NCBI RefSeq assembly: GCF_900105755.1
Contig: NZ_FNTQ01000001.1
Span: forward strand, 4,092,001 to 4,156,000
DNA length: 64,000 bases
Direction: 5' to 3'
DNA from: Streptomyces sp. Ag109_O5-10
GTDB lineage: Bacteria > Actinomycetota > Actinomycetes > Streptomycetales > Streptomycetaceae
In this document: piece after piece, positions 34,653 to 43,570 of the stretch
Layout: each line of letters opens with the position of its first letter
Position numbering within the stretch: the stretch's first letter is position 1
Notes under the pieces: model-generated
What the model was told of the DNA's origin: nothing
Databases searched by the model: none
What the model saw: the letters and a program-made list of their open reading frames with translations, nothing else
Made by a program: the position numbers and the translations under genes

Positions 34653-35858
34653 ATGAGTGATACGGCCACGGCCCAGGACGAGCAGCCGAAGGAATCCCTG
34701 TCCGCGGAGGACCGGATGCGGGAGCGGCGCTCCCGCGCCTATCGGGAAGCCACCCGCGTCCTCGCGCGCGTGGGCGCGCGGTCCTCGCTCCGGGAACGGC
34801 TCGCGGGGCTCCAGGAGGCGGCTCCCGGGGTGTACGACCTGGACGAACCGTCGGACCTCTACGGCAACGGCGTCGTCGAGGCCCTGGAGCGGCGCGTCGC
34901 GGCCCTGCTGGGCACGGAGGCCGCCGCGTTCTTCCCGACCGGCACGATGGCCCAGCAGGTCGCCCTGCGCTGCTGGGCGGCCCGCACCGGCAACCCCACG
35001 GTCGCCCTGCACGCTCTCGCCCACCCCGAGGTGCACGAGCGCAACGCCTTCCGCGAGGTGGCCGGCCTGCGCACCGTGCGCGTCACCGGCGAGCCCCGGT
35101 TCCCCACCGCCCAGGAGATACGCGACGTCGCGGAGCCCTTCGGGGCGCTGATGCTGGAGCTGCCCCTGCGGGACGCCGGTTTCGTGCTGCCCTCCTGGGA
35201 GGAACTCACGGAGCTGGTGGAGGCGGCGCGGGAGCGCGACGCGGTGGTGCACTTCGACGGCGCGCGTCTGTGGGAGGCCACCGTCCACTTCGGGCGCCCC
35301 CTGGCCGAGATCGCGGACCTCGCGGACAGCGTCTACGTGTCGTTCTACAAGTCCCTCGACGGCTTCGGCGGCGCCGCGCTGGCCGGCCCGAAACTCCTGG
35401 TCGAGGAGGCGAAGACCTGGCGCCACCGCTACGGCGGCATGATCTTCCAGCAGTTCCCGGCCGCCCTCGCGGCCCTGGCCGGCCTGGACCGCGAGCTGCC
35501 CCGCCTCCCGGACTACGTCCGCCACGCGCGCGTGGTCGCCGCGGCGCTGCGGGACGGCTTCGCCGAGGCGGGCGTCCCCTGGTCCCGCATCCACCCCGAG
35601 CCACCGCACACCCACCAGTTCCAGGTCTGGCTGCCGTACGACGCCGACGTGCTGCTGGAGACGGCGCTGCGCCAGGCCGAGGAGACCGGCACCTACCTCT
35701 TCTCCGGCTTCTGGGAACAGAAGGGCCCGGGCCTGTCGATGACCGAGGTGACGGTGACGCAGGCGGGACTGGAGTGGACGACGGAGGACGTGAGAGCGGC
35801 GGTCGCGGCCTTCGCTTCACGGCTGCCTGGAACGCCGCGATCTGGAGCGTCCCTCTAG
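34653..35858 (+). CDS. Threonine aldolase family PLP-dependent lyase
   Basis: A 401-residue PLP enzyme of the beta-eliminating lyase family, which cleaves threonine to glycine and acetaldehyde. PLP-binding features are FPTGTMAQQVALRCWAA, VVHFDGARLWEA and the Schiff-base lysine in VSFYKSLDGFGGAALAG. Start is uncertain: ATG 34653 (MSDTATAQ) begins the plausible protein, whereas ATG 34611 has GGAGG only 3 nt before it and would add 14 residues. Divergent from the CoA/NAD operon. Confidence 0.88.
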   Translation: MSDTATAQDEQPKESLSAEDRMRERRSRAYREATRVLARVGARSSLRERLAGLQEAAPGVYDLDEPSDLYGNGVVEALERRVAALLGTEAAAFFPTGTMAQQVALRCWAARTGNPTVALHALAHPEVHERNAFREVAGLRTVRVTGEPRFPTAQEIRDVAEPFGALMLELPLRDAGFVLPSWEELTELVEAARERDAVVHFDGARLWEATVHFGRPLAEIADLADSVYVSFYKSLDGFGGAALAGPKLLVEEAKTWRHRYGGMIFQQFPAALAALAGLDRELPRLPDYVRHARVVAAALRDGFAEAGVPWSRIHPEPPHTHQFQVWLPYDADVLLETALRQAEETGTYLFSGFWEQKGPGLSMTEVTVTQAGLEWTTEDVRAAVAAFASRLPGTPRSGASL

Positions 35859-35945
35859 GGGCGCGGGGAACTGCGCGAGCAACCACCCCGGCCCTCAGCC
35901 CCCTCCCCGGCCCCCCGCCGCACCCGGCCCCCCTAGGCGCCCGGC
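35850..35945. repeat. Intergenic repeat arm (GGGGCGCGGGGAACTGCGCG)
   Basis: CTAGGGGCGCGGGGAACTGC followed by GCGAGCAACCACC is the right arm of the same family found complete at 43432-43514. It overlaps the last codons of the aldolase gene. Confidence 0.6.
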
Positions 35946-35979
35946 CCACCCACGTCGGGGCACCGTGCACGATGGGCAT

Positions 35980-37080
35980 ATGAGCGTACGTATCGACATC
36001 GCGGAGCTGCGACCGGAGCGGGTCACCGTCGTGCCCTCGCCGCTCGCCGAGCTCGGCATGGCGCTGCACGCCCTGTCCGAACCCGGCCACCACCCCGGCC
36101 TGCAGGGCTGGGCGACCGGCGTCGCCGCCCGCATGGAACCGCATCTGGCCGACCGGATGTGCGAGGCGGACTTCCTGTGGCGCACGACGTTCTCGGACCT
36201 GTTCCTGCCGTACGCGGCGGTGCCCGGCGCCCTCCCGGCCGGCACGCTCGCGGCGGAGCTCGACCAGCTGGACAGGCTGACGGACGAACAGTTCGTGGAC
36301 GCGGCCCTGGAGTTCGCGTGCGTGCTCACGTACTCCACGCGGGCGCCGGCGCTCCTGTCGGATCCCCCCGGGCGCCGCAGGGCGCTGGAGGCGGCCGCCT
36401 CACGGGGCCCGCAGCAGGCCCGGTTCGCCCGGCGGCTGCTGGACGACCCGCCGGGCGTGCGCGCGTGGCTGCGCCGGTTCCTCGAGGACTGCGCCGCGGC
36501 GTTCTTCGACGACGCCTGGTCGCGGCTGCGCCCCCAGCTGGAGGCCGACGCCCGGCACAAGACGGAGCTGCTGCGCCGCAGGGGGCTGGCCGAGGCGCTG
36601 GCGGCGGTCTCACCCGCCGTGACGCTCGACGGGACGGGCGCGCGGATCACCGTGGACAAGCTCACCGACGGCCACGCGCGCGTGGCGGCCGACGGCCTGC
36701 TGCTGGTGCCCACCAGCCTGGGCCGGCCGCATCTGATGGTGCTGCACCGCTACGGCTGGCAGCCGGTGCTGCACTACCCGGTCGGCTCGCCCGAGCTCGC
36801 CCCGCCCGCGTCCGTGGAGGAACTGACGCTGCGGATGGCGGCGCTGTCCCATCCCGTGCGGATGCGGCTGTGCCGGCACCTGGCGCGCAGCGCGTACACC
36901 ACCGGCGAGCTGGCGCAGATGCACGGCCTGTCGGCGCCGGAGGTCTCCCGGCACCTGGGCGTGCTCAAGAAGGCGGGCCTGGTCACGACGCGCCGCCGCG
37001 GCCGGTACGTCCTGCACCAGCTGGACGTCACCGTCGTCGCCCGCCTCGGCAGTGACTTCCTGGAGGGGATGCTCCGCTAG
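35980..37080 (+). CDS. ArsR-type winged-helix regulator with N-terminal DUF5937-like domain
   Basis: A 366-residue protein. About 270 N-terminal residues form an Ala/Arg-rich helical domain (ERVTVVPSPLAELGMALHAL, GVRAWLRRFLEDCAAAFFDD) typical of actinomycete DUF5937 proteins. The C-terminus is an ArsR winged helix: LTLRMAALSHPVRMRLCRHL, TTGELAQMHGLSAPEVSRHL, VLKKAGLVTTRRRGRYVLHQ. No metal-binding Cys motif is visible, so the signal is unknown. ATG start; no strong Shine-Dalgarno. Confidence 0.87.
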   Translation: MSVRIDIAELRPERVTVVPSPLAELGMALHALSEPGHHPGLQGWATGVAARMEPHLADRMCEADFLWRTTFSDLFLPYAAVPGALPAGTLAAELDQLDRLTDEQFVDAALEFACVLTYSTRAPALLSDPPGRRRALEAAASRGPQQARFARRLLDDPPGVRAWLRRFLEDCAAAFFDDAWSRLRPQLEADARHKTELLRRRGLAEALAAVSPAVTLDGTGARITVDKLTDGHARVAADGLLLVPTSLGRPHLMVLHRYGWQPVLHYPVGSPELAPPASVEELTLRMAALSHPVRMRLCRHLARSAYTTGELAQMHGLSAPEVSRHLGVLKKAGLVTTRRRGRYVLHQLDVTVVARLGSDFLEGMLR

Positions 37081-37150
37081 CCGCGAGGCGCCGAGCGGCC
37101 CCCGAAGGGGCGCTGGGGGCAGGAATCGCGCGACCAGCCACGACGGCGCC
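37081..37150. repeat. Intergenic repeat arm (GGGGCGCTGGGGGCAGGAATCGCGCGACCAGCC)
   Basis: CGAAGGGGCGCTGGGGGCAG followed by GAATCGCGCGACCAGCCACG belongs to the family seen at 43489-43520. It lies between two convergent genes. Confidence 0.55.
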
Positions 37151-37220
37151 GCGGACGACGGGCGGCGGCAGACAGGCGGCGGCAGACGGCACACCGGCGG
37201 GCCACTGCCGGCGGCAGCGC

Positions 37221-37895
37221 CTAGCCGTGGCCGCCGCCCGCCCGTACCAGCCCCGTCTCGTAGGCCAGCACGACCACCTGCACGCGGTCGCGGAGGCCGA
37301 GCTTGGTCAGGATGCGGCCCACGTGGGTCTTCACGGTGGCCTCGGACAGCACCAGCCGGCTCGCGATCTCGCCGTTCGACAGGCCCTGGGCGACCAGCAC
37401 CATCACCTCGCGCTCGCGTTCGGTGAGCCGGTCCAGTTCCTGGTGCCGGGGCTCCCTGCCCGCGGAGGGCAGCATCGGCGCGAAACGGTCGAGGAGGCGC
37501 CGGGTGGTGGAGGGCGCGACGACGGCGTCGCCGCTGTGCACGGAACGGATGGCGGCCAGCAGTTCGCCCGGGGGCACGTCCTTGAGCATGAAACCGGAGG
37601 CGCCCGCCTTCAGCCCCGAGAAGGCGTACTCGTCGAGGTCGAAGGTGGTCAGGATGAGCACCTTGGGCGCGTCGGGCTGCTCGCAGATGCGGCGGGTGGC
37701 CTCCACGCCGTCCAGCTTGGGCATGCGCACGTCCATGAGGACGACGTCCACGGCGGTGGACTTCAGTACCTGGAGGGCCTCGACGCCGTCGCCCGCCTCC
37801 GCGACGACCTCCATGTCCGGCTGGGCCGCGAGCACCATCCGGAACCCGGTGCGCAGCAGCACCTGGTCGTCGACGAGCATCACGCGGATCGTCAT
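37221..37895 (-). CDS. NarL/LuxR-family response regulator
   Basis: A 224-residue regulator. Receiver domain: IRVMLVDDQVLLRTGFRMVL, phospho-Asp in VVLMDVRMPKLDGVEAT near residue 54, and the conserved Lys in FMLKDVPPGELL. The LuxR helix-turn-helix is LTEREREVMVLVAQGLSNGE, IASRLVLSEATVKTHVGRIL. It lies 90 bp after the histidine kinase gene on the same strand and is its likely partner. Start preceded by GAGGA. Confidence 0.93.
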   Translation of the reverse strand: MTIRVMLVDDQVLLRTGFRMVLAAQPDMEVVAEAGDGVEALQVLKSTAVDVVLMDVRMPKLDGVEATRRICEQPDAPKVLILTTFDLDEYAFSGLKAGASGFMLKDVPPGELLAAIRSVHSGDAVVAPSTTRRLLDRFAPMLPSAGREPRHQELDRLTEREREVMVLVAQGLSNGEIASRLVLSEATVKTHVGRILTKLGLRDRVQVVVLAYETGLVRAGGGHG

Positions 37896-37985
37896 CGGGT
37901 CCTCTTCCGTTCCTTGGTTTTTCGTTCTCGTTCGTCCCCTCGGCCTGGGGGCGTGACAGGTGTCAACCGGGGGCGTGCGTCTGTG

Positions 37986-39191
37986 TCAATGCGCTGGTTT
38001 GAGCGGCAGCAGGGCACTGATGCGGAATCCTCCGCCAGGGCGGGGGCCCGCGTCGAGGGTGCCCCCCACCATGCCGACGCGTTCGCGCATGCCGATCAGA
38101 CCGTGCCCCTGGCCGTCGGCGCCGCCCTCCTCGTACATCTCGTGCGGGGCGCCCTTGCCGTCGTCCTCGACCAGCAGACCGAGTCCGTCGTCGAAGTAGA
38201 CCAGCCGCACACTGGCACCCGCGTTGGGGCCGCCGTGCTTGCGGGTGTTGGTGAGCGCCTCCTGCACGATCCGGTACGCCGTGAGCTCGACGCCGCTGGG
38301 CAGCGGGCGCGGGGTGCCCTCGACCTTGAAGTCGACGGGCAGGCCCGAGGTGCGGCACTGCTCGACGAGGTCGTCGATCTGCTCGACGTCGGGCTGCGGG
38401 ACGTACTCGCCGACCTCCTTGTGCTCGCCGGTGCGCAGCACGCCCAGCAGGCGGCGCATCTCGGCAAGGGCCTGACGGCCGGTGGAGGAGATCGTCTCCA
38501 GGGCTATCTTCGCCTGGTCGGGGGCGGCGTCCAGGACGTAGGCGGCGCCGTCGGCCTGGACCACCATCACCGAGACGTTGTGCGCGACCACGTCGTGCAG
38601 CTCGCGCGCGATCCGGGCGCGCTCCGCGGCGACCGCGACCTTGGCCTGCGCCTCGCGCTCCTTCTCCAGCCGGGCGGCGCGCTCCTCCAGCTGCGCGAAG
38701 TAGGCGCGGCGGGTGCGCATGGAGTCGCCGAGCACCCAGGCGAGCACGAACGGCGCCGTCTGGAACAGCACGATCGCGACGTGCCCCGGGAAGCTCGCCT
38801 CCTGCTGCGGCCACCGGATCTGCGCCAGGGGCGCGGCGCCCAGCCCGGCGTAGAAGCCGAACCGGGACGCCCAGCGGGCGCCGACGGCGGCGTTCGTGCA
38901 CACGATCACCAGCATGGCGAAGTTGGCGAAGGTCGTCTCCACGTCCAGCACCAGCTGGGCCAGGCCGGTGGCCGCGGCCAGCAGCAGCATCGGCTCCGGG
39001 AACCGGCGGCGCAGCGCGACGACGACACTCATCACGACGGACACGGCCAGCATGGCGGCCCTGGATCCGTGGTGTGCCTGGGCCTCGCCGAGCTTCCAGA
39101 TGCTCGCGCCGGAGATCCCGAGCAGGACGACGGCCCAGAAGCTGTCGACCCATGTCGGGTGCCTGCGGAGGAAGTCATAGAGGCGCTGCAC
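37986..39191 (-). CDS. Sensor histidine kinase (HisKA_3, NarX-like)
   Basis: A 401-residue membrane kinase. Four to five membrane helices occupy residues 15-170 (FWAVVLLGISGASIW, AMLAVSVVMSVVVAL, HVAIVLFQTAPFVLAWVLG). The dimerisation/phospho-acceptor motif is ERARIARELHDVVAHNVSVM with the acceptor His in ELHD; the ATPase domain includes LTAYRIVQEALTNTRKHG, LVEDDGKG and GHGLIGMRERV. GTG start with TACTCT 7 nt upstream and no Shine-Dalgarno. Signal unknown. Confidence 0.93.
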   Translation of the reverse strand: MQRLYDFLRRHPTWVDSFWAVVLLGISGASIWKLGEAQAHHGSRAAMLAVSVVMSVVVALRRRFPEPMLLLAAATGLAQLVLDVETTFANFAMLVIVCTNAAVGARWASRFGFYAGLGAAPLAQIRWPQQEASFPGHVAIVLFQTAPFVLAWVLGDSMRTRRAYFAQLEERAARLEKEREAQAKVAVAAERARIARELHDVVAHNVSVMVVQADGAAYVLDAAPDQAKIALETISSTGRQALAEMRRLLGVLRTGEHKEVGEYVPQPDVEQIDDLVEQCRTSGLPVDFKVEGTPRPLPSGVELTAYRIVQEALTNTRKHGGPNAGASVRLVYFDDGLGLLVEDDGKGAPHEMYEEGGADGQGHGLIGMRERVGMVGGTLDAGPRPGGGFRISALLPLKPAH

Positions 39192-39309
39192 GTAACCCAG
39201 AGTAGGGAAGCGTGATAGGTGCAGGGGTCAACCGGAGGGCCGATCCCTGTTCCGCACGCGTACTCCGCAAGGTGGAGAAGGTGATCACCTGTGCGCCTAG
39301 TCTGGCCCG

Positions 39310-40332
39310 GTGACGGATGAGGCGACGCGAGAGACGGCGGACGACGCCCGTGGCTGGCGTGCGGCCACCGAGGCGGCCCTGTACGGCCCCGGCGGCTTCT
39401 ACCGCCGCCCGGAGGGCCCGGCCGGGCACTTCCGTACGTCGGTGCACGCCTCGCGGCTGTTCGCCGGGGCCGTGGCCGAACTGCTGTGCCGGGTCGACGA
39501 GGCCCTGGGCGGCCCCGAGGAGCTGGACTTCGTCGACATGGGCGCCGGCCGGGGCGAACTGGTCACCGGCGTGCTCGCGGCCCTGCCCGCGGACGTGGCG
39601 GCACGCACGCGTGCGTACGCGGTCGACCTCGCCGACCGCCCGCCGGGCCTGCCCGACCGGATCACCTGGCTGACCGAGCTCCCGCGCACGGTCCGGGGCC
39701 TGCTCTTCGCCAACGAGTGGCTGGACAACGTGCCGGTCGAGGTGGCCGAGGTGGACCCGGCCGGGGTGCCCCGTCTGGTGCACGTCCGGCGGGACGGCAC
39801 CGAGCTGCTCGGCGAGCGCGTGTCGGGCGCGGAGGCGCAGTGGCTCGCGCGGTGGTGGCCGCTGGGCGCCGAACCGGGCCTGCGCGCGGAGATCGGGCTG
39901 CCCCGGGACCGGGCGTGGGCGTCGGCCGTCACCAGCCTCCAGCGGGGCCTCGCGGTGGCCGTGGACTACGCGCACACCCTGGAGACGCGCCCTCCGTTCG
40001 GGACGCTGACCGGCTTCCGCGAGGGCCGGGCGACGGCCCCCGTGCCGGACGGGGCGTGCGACATCACGGCGCATGTGGCACTGGACGCCTGCACGGCGCT
40101 CGACCCGGCGCTCAGGCTGCCCGAAGCGCTCCTGTGCACGCAGCGCGACGCCCTGCGCGCCCTCGGCCTGGTCGGCGCCCGCCCGCCGCTCACCCTCGCC
40201 TCCACGAACCCCGCCGCATACGTGCGCGCCCTCGCGACCGCGGGCGAGGCCGCGGAACTCACCGCCCCCGGCGGCCTCGGCGACTTCCTCTGGCTGCTCC
40301 AGCCGGTGGGCGTCGAGGACGCGCTGCTCTAA
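39310..40332 (+). CDS. SAM-dependent methyltransferase of the MidA/NDUFAF7 (DUF185) family
   Basis: A 340-residue protein. ALYGPGGFYRRPEGPAGHFR and TSVHASRLFAGAVAEL are typical of the family start; SAM motif I is LDFVDMGAGRGELVTGVLAAL (residues ~75-95), and LLFANEWLDNVPVEV is the diagnostic catalytic region. In mitochondria NDUFAF7 methylates an arginine of NDUFS2, the NuoD homologue. Here the convergent neighbour is a nuoD gene, 47 bp away, so modification of that protein is an attractive guess. GTG start with TAGTCT 6 nt upstream. Confidence 0.85.
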   Translation: MTDEATRETADDARGWRAATEAALYGPGGFYRRPEGPAGHFRTSVHASRLFAGAVAELLCRVDEALGGPEELDFVDMGAGRGELVTGVLAALPADVAARTRAYAVDLADRPPGLPDRITWLTELPRTVRGLLFANEWLDNVPVEVAEVDPAGVPRLVHVRRDGTELLGERVSGAEAQWLARWWPLGAEPGLRAEIGLPRDRAWASAVTSLQRGLAVAVDYAHTLETRPPFGTLTGFREGRATAPVPDGACDITAHVALDACTALDPALRLPEALLCTQRDALRALGLVGARPPLTLASTNPAAYVRALATAGEAAELTAPGGLGDFLWLLQPVGVEDALL

Positions 40333-40379
40333 CGCACGCCCCGCGGGTTCCTGCTCGCCCCTACTCACCCACCTTGTCG

Positions 40380-41531
40380 CTATTTGTCGATGTCCCCCAC
40401 CACGAAGAACAGCGACCCCAGGATCGCGACCATGTCCGCCACCAGCGTCCCCGGCAGCAGTTCGGTCAGGGCCTGGATGTTGTTGTAGGACGCCGAGCGC
40501 AGCTTCAGCCGGTACGGGGTCTTCTCGCCCTTGCTGACGAGGTAGTAGCCGTTGATGCCGAGGGGGTTCTCGGTCCAGGCGTAGGTGTGGCCCTCGGGTG
40601 CCTTGAGGACCTTGGGGAGCCGCTGGTTGATCGGCCCCGGCGGCAGGTCGGCCAGCCGGTCCAGGCAGGCGCCGGCCAGGTCCAGGGCGTTGTGGGTCTG
40701 CTCCAGGAGGCACTCGAAGCGGGCCAGGCAGTCGCCCTCGGCCCGGGTGACGACCTTCAGGGTGTCCTGGAGCTCGCCGTAGGCCAGGTAGGGCTCGTCC
40801 CGGCGCAGGTCGAAGTCGACGCCGGAAGCACGCGCGATGGGCCCGCTCACGCCGTACGCGTGCACGGCCTCCGGCGCGAGGACGCCCACGCTCCGGGTCC
40901 GGCCGCGGAAGATCTCGTTGCCGAGGACCAGGTCGTCGAAGACGTCCATGCGGGAACGCACGGCGGCCACGGCGCCACGCGCGCGTGCGGTCCAGCCGGC
41001 CGGCAGGTCCTCCTTGAGGCCGCCGACGCGGTTGAACATGTAGTGCATGCGCCCGCCGGAGACCTCCTCCATGACGTTCTGCAGCTCCTCGCGCTCGCGG
41101 AACGCGTAGAAGACCGGGGTGATGCCGCCCAGTTCCAGCGGATAGGAGCCGAGGAACATCAGGTGGTTGAGGACCCGGTTCAGCTCGGCGAGCAGGGTGC
41201 GGGTCCACACCGCGCGGACCGGTACCTCCATGCCGAGCATGCGTTCGACGGCGAGGACCACGCCCAGCTCGTTCGAGAAGGCCGACAGCCAGTCGTGGCG
41301 GTTGGCGAGCATGATGATCTGCCGGTAGTCGCGGGCCTCGAAGAGCTTCTCCGCGCCCCGGTGCATGTAGCCGATCACCGGCTCCGCGGAGATGATCCGC
41401 TCGCCGTCCAGCACCAGCCGCAGCCGCAGCACGCCGTGCGTGGAGGGGTGCTGGGGGCCGATGTTGAGCACCATGTCGGTGCTCTCGGCGGCGCCGCCGA
41501 TCCCGACCGTGGTCTGCGTCGTGGGCGTCAT
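40380..41531 (-). CDS. nuoD2: Orphan NADH-quinone oxidoreductase subunit D (NuoD paralogue)
   Basis: A 383-residue 49-kDa-type complex I subunit related to NiFe hydrogenase large subunits. NIGPQHPSTHGVLRLRLVLD, PVIGYMHRGAEKLFE, NRVLNHLMFLGSYPLELGG and the C-terminal MVAILGSLFFVVGDIDK are diagnostic. No other nuo gene is near, so it is probably a second copy beside a main nuo operon elsewhere. The SYNNIQAL segment is present. ATG start; AGGGGAG lies 10 nt upstream. The His and Tyr quinone-site residues look retained. Confidence 0.93.
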   Translation of the reverse strand: MTPTTQTTVGIGGAAESTDMVLNIGPQHPSTHGVLRLRLVLDGERIISAEPVIGYMHRGAEKLFEARDYRQIIMLANRHDWLSAFSNELGVVLAVERMLGMEVPVRAVWTRTLLAELNRVLNHLMFLGSYPLELGGITPVFYAFREREELQNVMEEVSGGRMHYMFNRVGGLKEDLPAGWTARARGAVAAVRSRMDVFDDLVLGNEIFRGRTRSVGVLAPEAVHAYGVSGPIARASGVDFDLRRDEPYLAYGELQDTLKVVTRAEGDCLARFECLLEQTHNALDLAGACLDRLADLPPGPINQRLPKVLKAPEGHTYAWTENPLGINGYYLVSKGEKTPYRLKLRSASYNNIQALTELLPGTLVADMVAILGSLFFVVGDIDK

Positions 41532-41562
41532 GGATCCAGTCTCCCCTACGTACCCTGGCCCC

Positions 41563-42066
41563 ATGGAGACGGGGAGCGCCGCCGGCGCCGAGACCACGGG
41601 GACCGAGCCGGTCTGGACGGGGCTGCCGCCCGGCCTGCTGCGGATGCGTCGGCTGCTGCTGGTGGTGTGGCTGGGGCTGCTCGCCCTGGCCCTGGGACTG
41701 CTGCCGGGCCTGCTCGCCGGCCCGGTGTGGGGGGCCTTCGCGCTGCTGCCGCTGGCGGCGCTGGCCTGGGGCTGGGTGCTGCTGGGCCGTAACTGGCGCT
41801 CCTGGCGGTACGCCGAGCGCGCCGACGACCTGCTGATCACCCGCGGGGTGCTGTGGCGCGAGGAGACCGTGGTGCCGTACGGGCGGATGCAGCTGGTGGA
41901 GGTGACCTCGGGGCCCGTCGAGCGGCACTTCGGGCTCGCCACCGTGCAGCTGCACACGGCGGCCGCGGCCACCGACGCGACGATCCCCGGCCTGGACCCG
42001 GCCGAGGCGGAACGGCTGCGCGACCGCCTCACCGAGCTCGGCGGGGCCCGATCGGCGGGGCTGTGA
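41563..42066 (+). CDS. Membrane protein with bacterial PH domain (YdbS-like)
   Basis: A 167-residue protein: two membrane helices (LLLVVWLGLLALALGLLPGL, WGAFALLPLAALAWGWVLLG) then a bPH2 domain (ADDLLITRGVLWREETVVPY, GRMQLVEVTSGPVERHFGLA, VQLHTAAAATDATIPGLD). Pairs with the YdbT-like gene that follows with a 4-nt overlap; such pairs are common in Gram-positives and in Bacillus are linked to envelope stress and bacteriocin tolerance. ATG start with TACCCT exactly 6 nt upstream. Confidence 0.88.
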   Translation: METGSAAGAETTGTEPVWTGLPPGLLRMRRLLLVVWLGLLALALGLLPGLLAGPVWGAFALLPLAALAWGWVLLGRNWRSWRYAERADDLLITRGVLWREETVVPYGRMQLVEVTSGPVERHFGLATVQLHTAAAATDATIPGLDPAEAERLRDRLTELGGARSAGL

Positions 42067-43391
42067 CCGCGCCGGGCGTCGAGGGCGCCATACGCGCGGG
42101 CAAGGCCGCCGGCGAGCGGCGGCTGCACCCGGTGACGCCGTTCCGGCGGGCCTGGGCGCCGGTCGCGGTGCTCACCGGCTGGGCGGTGCACGACCCGAAC
42201 CAGGCGCAGGAACAGCTGACGAAGCTGACCACGACCATGGTCCTGGGCGGGCTCGGCGTCCTGGTCACGGCGGGTGCCCTGTACGGCTTCCTCACCTGGT
42301 GGTTCACCTACTTCTCGGTGACCGACAGCGAACTGCGCATACGCACCGGCCTGTTGTTCCGGCGCACCGCGCACATCCGGCTCGAGCGGATCCAGGCCGT
42401 CGACGTCACCCAGCCGCTCCTCGCGCGCGTGGCGGGCGTCGCCAAGCTGCGGATAGACGTCGTCGGCACCGACAAGAAGGACGAACTGGCCTTCCTCGGC
42501 CAGGGCGAGGCGCGTGCGCTCCGCGCGGAGCTGCTCGCGCGCGCCGCGGGGTTCGCGCCCGAGACGGCGCACGAGGTCGGCGAGGCGCCGGCGCACGAGC
42601 TGATGCGGGTGCCCCCGGCCAAGCTCGCGCTCTCGATCGTGCTGACGGGCGCCACCTGGGGCTCCCTGGCCGCCGCCCTCGTGGCCCCGCCGCTCCTCTG
42701 GCTGGGCACCCACAGCGTGTGGACGGTACTCGCGACCGCCGTGCCGCTGCTCGGCGCGGCGGCCACGACCAGCGTGGGGCGGTTCGTCGGGGAGTACGAC
42801 TGGACGCTCGGCGAGTCCCCCGACGGGCTGCGCATCGACCACGGGCTCCTCGACCGCACGCACGAGACGGTGCCGCCGGGGCGGGTGCAGACCGTGCGGA
42901 TCGTGGAGCCGCTGATGTGGCGGCCGCTGCGCTGGGTGCGGGTCGAACTGGACGTGGCGGGTTCGGCGAACTCGGTGCTGGTCCCGGTCGCGCCGCGCGC
43001 GGTGGCCGAGTCGGTCGTCGCGCGGGTGCTGCCCGGCGTGACCGTGCCCGGTGAGCTGCTGCGGCCGCCAGGGCGGGCCCGGTGGTGCGTGCCGCTGTGG
43101 TGGCGCGGGTACCGGCTCGGCGTCACGGACGCGGTGTTCGCGGCGCGGCACGGGCTGCTGCGCCGGAAGCTGTCGCTCGTACCGCACGCCAAGGTCCAGA
43201 GCGTACGGCTGACTCAGGGGCCCTGGAAGCGGCTGTGGCGCGTCGCGGACGTTCATGTGGACACCGGGGCCAACAAGACCGTGACGGCACGGCTGCGAGG
43301 CGCTGAGGAGGCCGCGGCGCTGCTGCGGGAGCAGGCCGAGCGGTCACGGACGGGGCGCCGGACGGCACGGCCGGACCGCTGGATGGCCTGA
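42063..43391 (+). CDS. Membrane protein with two bacterial PH domains (YdbT-like)
   Basis: A 442-residue protein with membrane helices near residues 60-80 (MVLGGLGVLVTAGALYGFLT) and 190-235, and PH modules at VTDSELRIRTGLLFRRTAHI, RLERIQAVDVTQPLLARVAG and again DGLRIDHGLLDRTHETVPPG, RVQTVRIVEPLMWRPLRWVR, then AVFAARHGLLRRKLSLVPHA. Partner of the preceding YdbS-like gene (GTGA overlap). Role inferred: envelope protein complex. Confidence 0.88.
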   Translation: MTAPGVEGAIRAGKAAGERRLHPVTPFRRAWAPVAVLTGWAVHDPNQAQEQLTKLTTTMVLGGLGVLVTAGALYGFLTWWFTYFSVTDSELRIRTGLLFRRTAHIRLERIQAVDVTQPLLARVAGVAKLRIDVVGTDKKDELAFLGQGEARALRAELLARAAGFAPETAHEVGEAPAHELMRVPPAKLALSIVLTGATWGSLAAALVAPPLLWLGTHSVWTVLATAVPLLGAAATTSVGRFVGEYDWTLGESPDGLRIDHGLLDRTHETVPPGRVQTVRIVEPLMWRPLRWVRVELDVAGSANSVLVPVAPRAVAESVVARVLPGVTVPGELLRPPGRARWCVPLWWRGYRLGVTDAVFAARHGLLRRKLSLVPHAKVQSVRLTQGPWKRLWRVADVHVDTGANKTVTARLRGAEEAAALLREQAERSRTGRRTARPDRWMA

Positions 43392-43431
43392 CGGACGGTC
43401 CGGCCGGTGGTCGGGGGCGGGTGAGCGGGAG

Positions 43432-43514
43432 TTGGTCGCGCGGTTCCCCGAGCCCCTTGAGGCAGGTCGCTGCGGTGAGCGCCCCTACAGGGGCGCGGGG
43501 AACCGCGCGACCAG
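43432..43514. repeat. Full intergenic hairpin of the GGTCGCGCGGTTCCCC family
   Basis: TTGGTCGCGCGGTTCCCCGA (43432 onward, arm to 43457) is matched by the inverse arm AGGGGCGCGGGGAACCGCGC (43489-43514), a ~26-bp stem with about one mismatch and a 31-nt loop between convergent genes. This is the most complete member in the window and probably terminates both. Confidence 0.75.
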
Positions 43515-43570
43515 CCACGATGGCGCCACACCCGGCCACCGGCCGGCCGCGGCGCCGAATCGCCGCGTGT

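Noticed and set aside
39175..41955. 926-codon minus-strand ORF over nuoD and the MidA gene
   Set aside because: Frame-shifted reading through nuoD2 and antisense to the methyltransferase; no start signals or domains of its own.
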